A DNA stretch of 64,000 nucleotides from Humitalea sp050632385 (GTDB taxonomy: Bacteria; Pseudomonadota; Alphaproteobacteria; Acetobacterales; Acetobacteraceae), in NCBI RefSeq assembly GCF_050632385.1, contig NZ_CP192599.1, forward strand, positions 3,224,001-3,288,000, in the 5' to 3' direction. A model generated the notes under the pieces. It ran no database searches. It was not told the DNA's origin and saw only the letters and a list, made by a program, of their open reading frames with translations. A program made the position numbers and the translations under genes. This document shows positions 60,891-64,000 of this stretch, in pieces. Position 1 is the stretch's first letter. Each line of letters starts with the position of its first letter.

Positions 60891-61642
60891 TGGACCTGGG
60901 GCTGGCGGGCAAGGTCGCGCTGGTTACCGGCGCCTCCGCCGGCCTCGGCCGCGCCATCGCGACCGAATTGGCGGCCGAGGGCTGCCGCCTGGCGCTGCTC
61001 GCGCGCCGCCGGCCGTTGCTGGAGGAACTGGCGGCCACCCTGCCCGCTTCGGCCGAACCCTTCCTGGTGCTCGAGGACATCACCCAGAACGGCGCCGCCG
61101 GCCGCATCCATGACGCGGTGATCGGGCATTTCGGCCGGCTGGACATCCTGGTGAACAATGCCGGCGGGTCGCGGCCGCAGCCGGACCTCGGCACCGACGC
61201 GATCTGGGGCGAGGCGATGCTGCTGAACTTCGAATCGGGCCGGCGCATCGCGCATGCCTTCGTGCCGGGGATGCAGGCCCAGAAATTCGGCCGGATCGTG
61301 AACGTCACCGGCCAGGATGAACCGCTCGGCATCAACGCCGCCAATGCGCCGAACGGGGCGGTGCATATCTGGGCCAAGGCGCTGTCGCGCGTCGTGGGCA
61401 AGGATGGGGTGACGGTGAACTCGATCCCACCCGGCCGCATCCGCAGCGAACAGATCGATGGCCGCATCCTGCCGACCGAGGAAGCCCGCCAGGACTGGGC
61501 GCGCCGGGAAGTGCCGGTCGGCTACATCGGCGACGCCCGGGACCTGGCCGTGCTGGTGACGTTCCTGGCAAGCCCGCTGGCGCGCTACATCACGGGCCAG
61601 GTGATCCATGTGGATGGCGGGACGCGGCGCTTTAGCCACTGA
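60890..61642 (+). CDS. SDR-family protein lacking the Ser-Tyr-Lys triad
   Basis: 250 residues with an intact Rossmann part: TGASAGLGRAIA near residues 14-25, LVNNAGG and RIVNV. Where the catalytic Ser is expected the sequence is NVTGQDEP, and where YxxxK is expected, aligning back from VTVNSIPPG, it reads ANAPN, so neither Tyr nor Lys is present. The C-terminal HVDGGTRRF is typical. It may bind NAD(P) without classical reductase chemistry. The ATG overlaps the guanylyltransferase stop by 1 nt. Confidence 0.85.
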   Translation: MDLGLAGKVALVTGASAGLGRAIATELAAEGCRLALLARRRPLLEELAATLPASAEPFLVLEDITQNGAAGRIHDAVIGHFGRLDILVNNAGGSRPQPDLGTDAIWGEAMLLNFESGRRIAHAFVPGMQAQKFGRIVNVTGQDEPLGINAANAPNGAVHIWAKALSRVVGKDGVTVNSIPPGRIRSEQIDGRILPTEEARQDWARREVPVGYIGDARDLAVLVTFLASPLARYITGQVIHVDGGTRRFSH

Positions 61643-61725
61643 GGCTCGCGGATACAATTCCGCCCTGGTTTCGCCATTCTCGGCGCGCGATATGTGGCCA
61701 TAGCCGATCGAAGGAGCGGCGCCCC

Positions 61726-62154
61726 ATGTTCGCTTTCCGAAGCCTTGCCCTTGCCGTTCCAGCCCTGGCGGGTTGCCTGATCCTGGGCGCCCCGGCGGCC
61801 GAGGCGAATGGCTACTACCGCAACGGCCGCCCCTATTACGGCGGCGGCTATGGCCGGCCCTATTACGGTGGCGGGGGTGCCGCGATCGTCGGCGGCATCT
61901 TGGGGCTGGGCGCCGGCGTGGCGATCGGGTCCGCGATTGCCCCGCGCTATTACGCGCCGCCGCCCGTGGTCTACGCGCCCCCGCCCGTCTATTACGCCCC
62001 ACCGCCGGTCTATTACGCACCGCCGCCGGTGTATTATGCGCCGCCCCCGGTCTACTACGCGCCGCCGCCGCAGGTGGTTTACCCAGCGCCCCCCGGCTAT
62101 GGCGGCCCGCCGCCCGGGGCCGTCGCGCCAGGGTCGCCCTACACCCGCTGGTAA
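61726..62154 (+). CDS. Exported Tyr/Pro/Gly-rich repeat protein
   Basis: 142 residues with a signal peptide (LAVPALAGCLILGAPAAEA); an alternative lipobox Cys17 is present. The mature part has Tyr/Gly-rich PYYGGGYG repeats, a glycine-zipper-like hydrophobic stretch (AAIVGGILGLGAGVAIGSAIAP), then six 7-residue YYAPPPV repeats. The glycine zipper may insert in membranes; the polyproline runs would need EF-P. Cell-envelope or matrix protein by inference. Confidence 0.8.
   Translation: MFAFRSLALAVPALAGCLILGAPAAEANGYYRNGRPYYGGGYGRPYYGGGGAAIVGGILGLGAGVAIGSAIAPRYYAPPPVVYAPPPVYYAPPPVYYAPPPVYYAPPPVYYAPPPQVVYPAPPGYGGPPPGAVAPGSPYTRW
61948..62073 (+). repeat. 21-bp tandem repeat encoding YYAPPPV
   Basis: Six in-frame units of 21 bp (residues 75-116): YYAPPPV, VYAPPPV, three further YYAPPPV and YYAPPPQ. 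Third-position differences between units (TAC/TAT, CCC/CCA/CCG) show the array is not very recent, though it could still expand or shrink by slippage. Confidence 0.9.
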
Positions 62155-62164
62155 CAGCGGGGCG

Positions 62165-63118
62165 TCATCGGATCAGGCCGAGTTCGCGATAAATGGCCGC
62201 CGCTGCCGGGTGCAGCGGCGCGGTCAATCCGTCGCCGACCATGCCCCGCAGGCGCAGCCGCGCAAGGGCCGGGGATTGCGCGGCGATGTCTTCCAGATTG
62301 GCCACCACCGCCCGCACGATGACCGAGACCACCCGCGGATCGGCACGGTCCGTCGTGACGAAATCGGATGACACGCCGAAGGTTTCGATATCGCCGGGCG
62401 TGCCATAGGTCGCGGCCGGCAGGCTGACGGGGCGATAGTAGGGATGCCGACGCAGCAACGCCGCCACCGCGGGTCCGGTCACCGGCACCAGGTGCGTCTC
62501 GCAGGCTGACAACTGGGACCGCAGTGCCGCGGCTGGCTGGAAGCCGACCATGACGCTCGCATCCATCGCCCGGGCGCAGAGCGCCGCGCCGATGTCGCGG
62601 CTATCCATGCCGCGCACCTGGTCCGGCCCTTGCCAGCCCAGGACCGCCGCCAAGGCGTCCCAGGTCCCGCGCGTTCCGGATCCGGTGCTGCCGGTGTTGA
62701 CCCGGCGTGCGCGCAGATCCTCGATCCGTTCGATCCCAGCCCCCGGGGCGGCGATCACGACAAAGGCTTCGTCGTACAGCGCGAACAGCGACCGCAGCCC
62801 ACGGAACGGCGGTTCGGCGCCGCCGCCCTGTATCGCCGCGAACTGCGTGTCGGCCTGGACCAGCGCGAAATCCAACTCGCCCTCGCGCAGCATGCGCAGG
62901 TTGTAGACGGAGCCTGGCGTGGGCTCGGCCGAGCATCGCATCCCGCCAGCCGCCGCTTCCCGATCGATCGCCTGGCACAGGGCCCGGCCGACCGGATAGT
63001 AGGTGCCACCGAACGGGCCGGTGCCGACCGTGACCACGGTCGCGCGGGCGCCGGATGGCTGCGCCAGGGCCGGCAGCGCGGCCAAGACCCCAAGAAGAAT
63101 CGCGACAAGCCGGATCAT
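62165..63118 (-). CDS. TAXI family TRAP transporter solute-binding protein
   Basis: 317 residues with a signal peptide (VAILLGVLAALPALAQ). VTVGTGPFGGTYYPVGRALCQAI, AEPTPGSVYNLRMLREGELDFALVQAD, FALYDEAFVVIA and the GSTGSGTRGTWDAL segment are TAXI features. No TRAP membrane subunit is in the window, so it may be orphan or its partner lies elsewhere. Coupled to the upstream membrane-protein gene by ATGA. Confidence 0.9.
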   Translation of the reverse strand: MIRLVAILLGVLAALPALAQPSGARATVVTVGTGPFGGTYYPVGRALCQAIDREAAAGGMRCSAEPTPGSVYNLRMLREGELDFALVQADTQFAAIQGGGAEPPFRGLRSLFALYDEAFVVIAAPGAGIERIEDLRARRVNTGSTGSGTRGTWDALAAVLGWQGPDQVRGMDSRDIGAALCARAMDASVMVGFQPAAALRSQLSACETHLVPVTGPAVAALLRRHPYYRPVSLPAATYGTPGDIETFGVSSDFVTTDRADPRVVSVIVRAVVANLEDIAAQSPALARLRLRGMVGDGLTAPLHPAAAAIYRELGLIR

Positions 63119-63924
63119 CCACCGTCATCCCAGCGCATCACGGTTTCATAGGCCTGCACGAAGGGCGCCGCCGAGGCCGCCACATCGCTGCGCAGCGGCC
63201 GGTCCTGCACATAGATGATGAACACCATCAGCCCGAGGAAGAAGGTGATCAGCCCGCTGATGAACAGATGGAAGGTGAATCGGACATCCAGCAGCAGGAT
63301 GAAGATGATGGTGATCGCCGCCCCGATCCCCACGGTGTACCAGAGCACGCCGGGGATCGACGGATCGACCCCGCCGATGCGCTGCTGCCGCAGGTTCACC
63401 ATGTCGTTGAAGCCCTGCAGCACACTCCCATGGGCGATCTGCTGCGTGGCGGTCGGCGGCTCGAAACTCAGCAAGGTCGCGCGGATCGCCTGCAGGCGGT
63501 TGTCGCCCCCCAGCGGCACCCGGCCATCCTGGTAGGATGGCCATTCGCGGTTGATGACGTAGCGCGTGTAGTCCCGCAGCAGGTAGCGCAACTCACCGCG
63601 GATCGGCTCCGGATAGGCTTCGGCGGTGCGGTACATGGTGGCGAGCCCGGCGGCTTCCCGGCTGACGAACCCACTGATTTCCTTGGCATTGCTATAGGCC
63701 GCGACCGACAGAAGCCCAAGCAGCAGCCCATAGAAGAGTGAGAAACCAGCGCTGGCGTAGCTGACGATGTCATTGATGCCATGCTGCCGGCGCAGCCACA
63801 GCCGAAAGATCGGCCGGACGAAGATCACCCCGAACCAGGCCACCGCCACGAAGAACAGCGAAAAATACAGGGCCGCCGTCTCGCTCGGCAGATGGTCGAG
63901 CAGATCGAGCAGCCAATCAGGCAT
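63115..63924 (-). CDS. DUF4239-like membrane protein
   Basis: 269 residues from ATG 63924; the frame is open to 63951. Transmembrane helices at about 17-40, 55-75, 185-205 and 212-235, with a helical loop carrying SNAKEISGFVSREAAGLATMYRTAEAYPEPIRGELRYLLRDYTRYVINREWP between them. This layout matches DUF4239 (bestrophin-like) proteins of unknown role. Operon with the TAXI protein downstream. Confidence 0.78.
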   Translation of the reverse strand: MPDWLLDLLDHLPSETAALYFSLFFVAVAWFGVIFVRPIFRLWLRRQHGINDIVSYASAGFSLFYGLLLGLLSVAAYSNAKEISGFVSREAAGLATMYRTAEAYPEPIRGELRYLLRDYTRYVINREWPSYQDGRVPLGGDNRLQAIRATLLSFEPPTATQQIAHGSVLQGFNDMVNLRQQRIGGVDPSIPGVLWYTVGIGAAITIIFILLLDVRFTFHLFISGLITFFLGLMVFIIYVQDRPLRSDVAASAAPFVQAYETVMRWDDGG

Positions 63925-64000
63925 GATCCAACCTCGCCTCCCCCGCCCCATCCACCGGGTCGTTCCGCCCCACTATTGCGACGGTCGCCACGGCGCGGTC

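Noticed and set aside
61948..62073. CRISPR-like repeat array
   Set aside because: Units are contiguous 21-mers with no spacers and lie in frame inside a coding gene.

Overview
The window is very GC-rich, almost fully coding and carries no rRNA genes, insertion sequences or CRISPR arrays. Gene content (class I DhnA-type fructose-bisphosphate aldolase, EpmA/EpmB/EF-P, DUF1491, ZapA-6S-5-FCL synteny, rpmI-rplT-pheS-pheT, many Bug-type solute-binding proteins) suggests an alphaproteobacterium, most likely an Acetobacteraceae member of the Roseomonas type. This placement is inferred from gene content and style, not from a marker alignment.

Left arm (1-11.35 kb): an accessory catabolic and uptake locus. 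A leftward run encodes a branched-chain-amino-acid-type ABC importer (livG, livM, livH and a substrate-binding protein) with two dehydrogenases inside it. A second leftward run encodes a TauD/TfdA dioxygenase, a Bug-type binding protein and an isocitrate/isopropylmalate-type dehydrogenase. A rightward run encodes another Bug protein, a GntR regulator and an isochorismatase-like hydrolase without the usual cysteine. Three promoters here carry the same ATGCAT-based palindrome, which makes the GntR protein the obvious candidate regulator. A tRNA-like sequence lies just beyond the right end.

11.6-22.9 kb: HupE/UreJ-like protein, WYL regulator, Baeyer-Villiger-type monooxygenase, small proteins, Nudix hydrolase, a patatin-like lipoprotein and an ABM-domain protein; then leftward dapF-mtaB-ftsY, overlapping or 1 nt apart.

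23.1-31 kb: rpmI-rplT, tandem hairpins, pheS-pheT, a PPOX-family protein, then an adaptor-permease-ATPase ABC export module. 31-36 kb: leftward GSCFA + WcbI-like pair, YmdB-type phosphodiesterase, 5-FCL, a probable 6S RNA, zapA and a coiled-coil protein.

36-46.6 kb: aldolase, thiE, FkbM methyltransferase, phosphotriesterase-like protein, GST, a PagL-like outer-membrane protein, divergent epmA/epmB, a GT21-like glycosyltransferase, efp and an inositol monophosphatase. The enzymes that lysylate EF-P lie within about 5 kb of their substrate gene.

46.7-53.7 kb: an OmpA-like protein, a MotA/ExbB-like channel and a MotB-like coiled-coil OmpA protein (a non-flagellar stator-like module), upp, DUF1491, cytochrome b561, a DUF429-like protein and a PEP-CTERM protein. 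53.9-59.4 kb: a second uptake/catabolic block with ketopantoate-reductase-like and M20 amidohydrolase genes facing a complete tripartite tricarboxylate transporter (Bug, TctB, TctA) that ends in a strong terminator. 59.4-64 kb: bifunctional mannose-1-P guanylyltransferase, an SDR with no catalytic triad, a VYYAPPP-repeat protein, and a TAXI binding protein with a DUF4239-like membrane protein.
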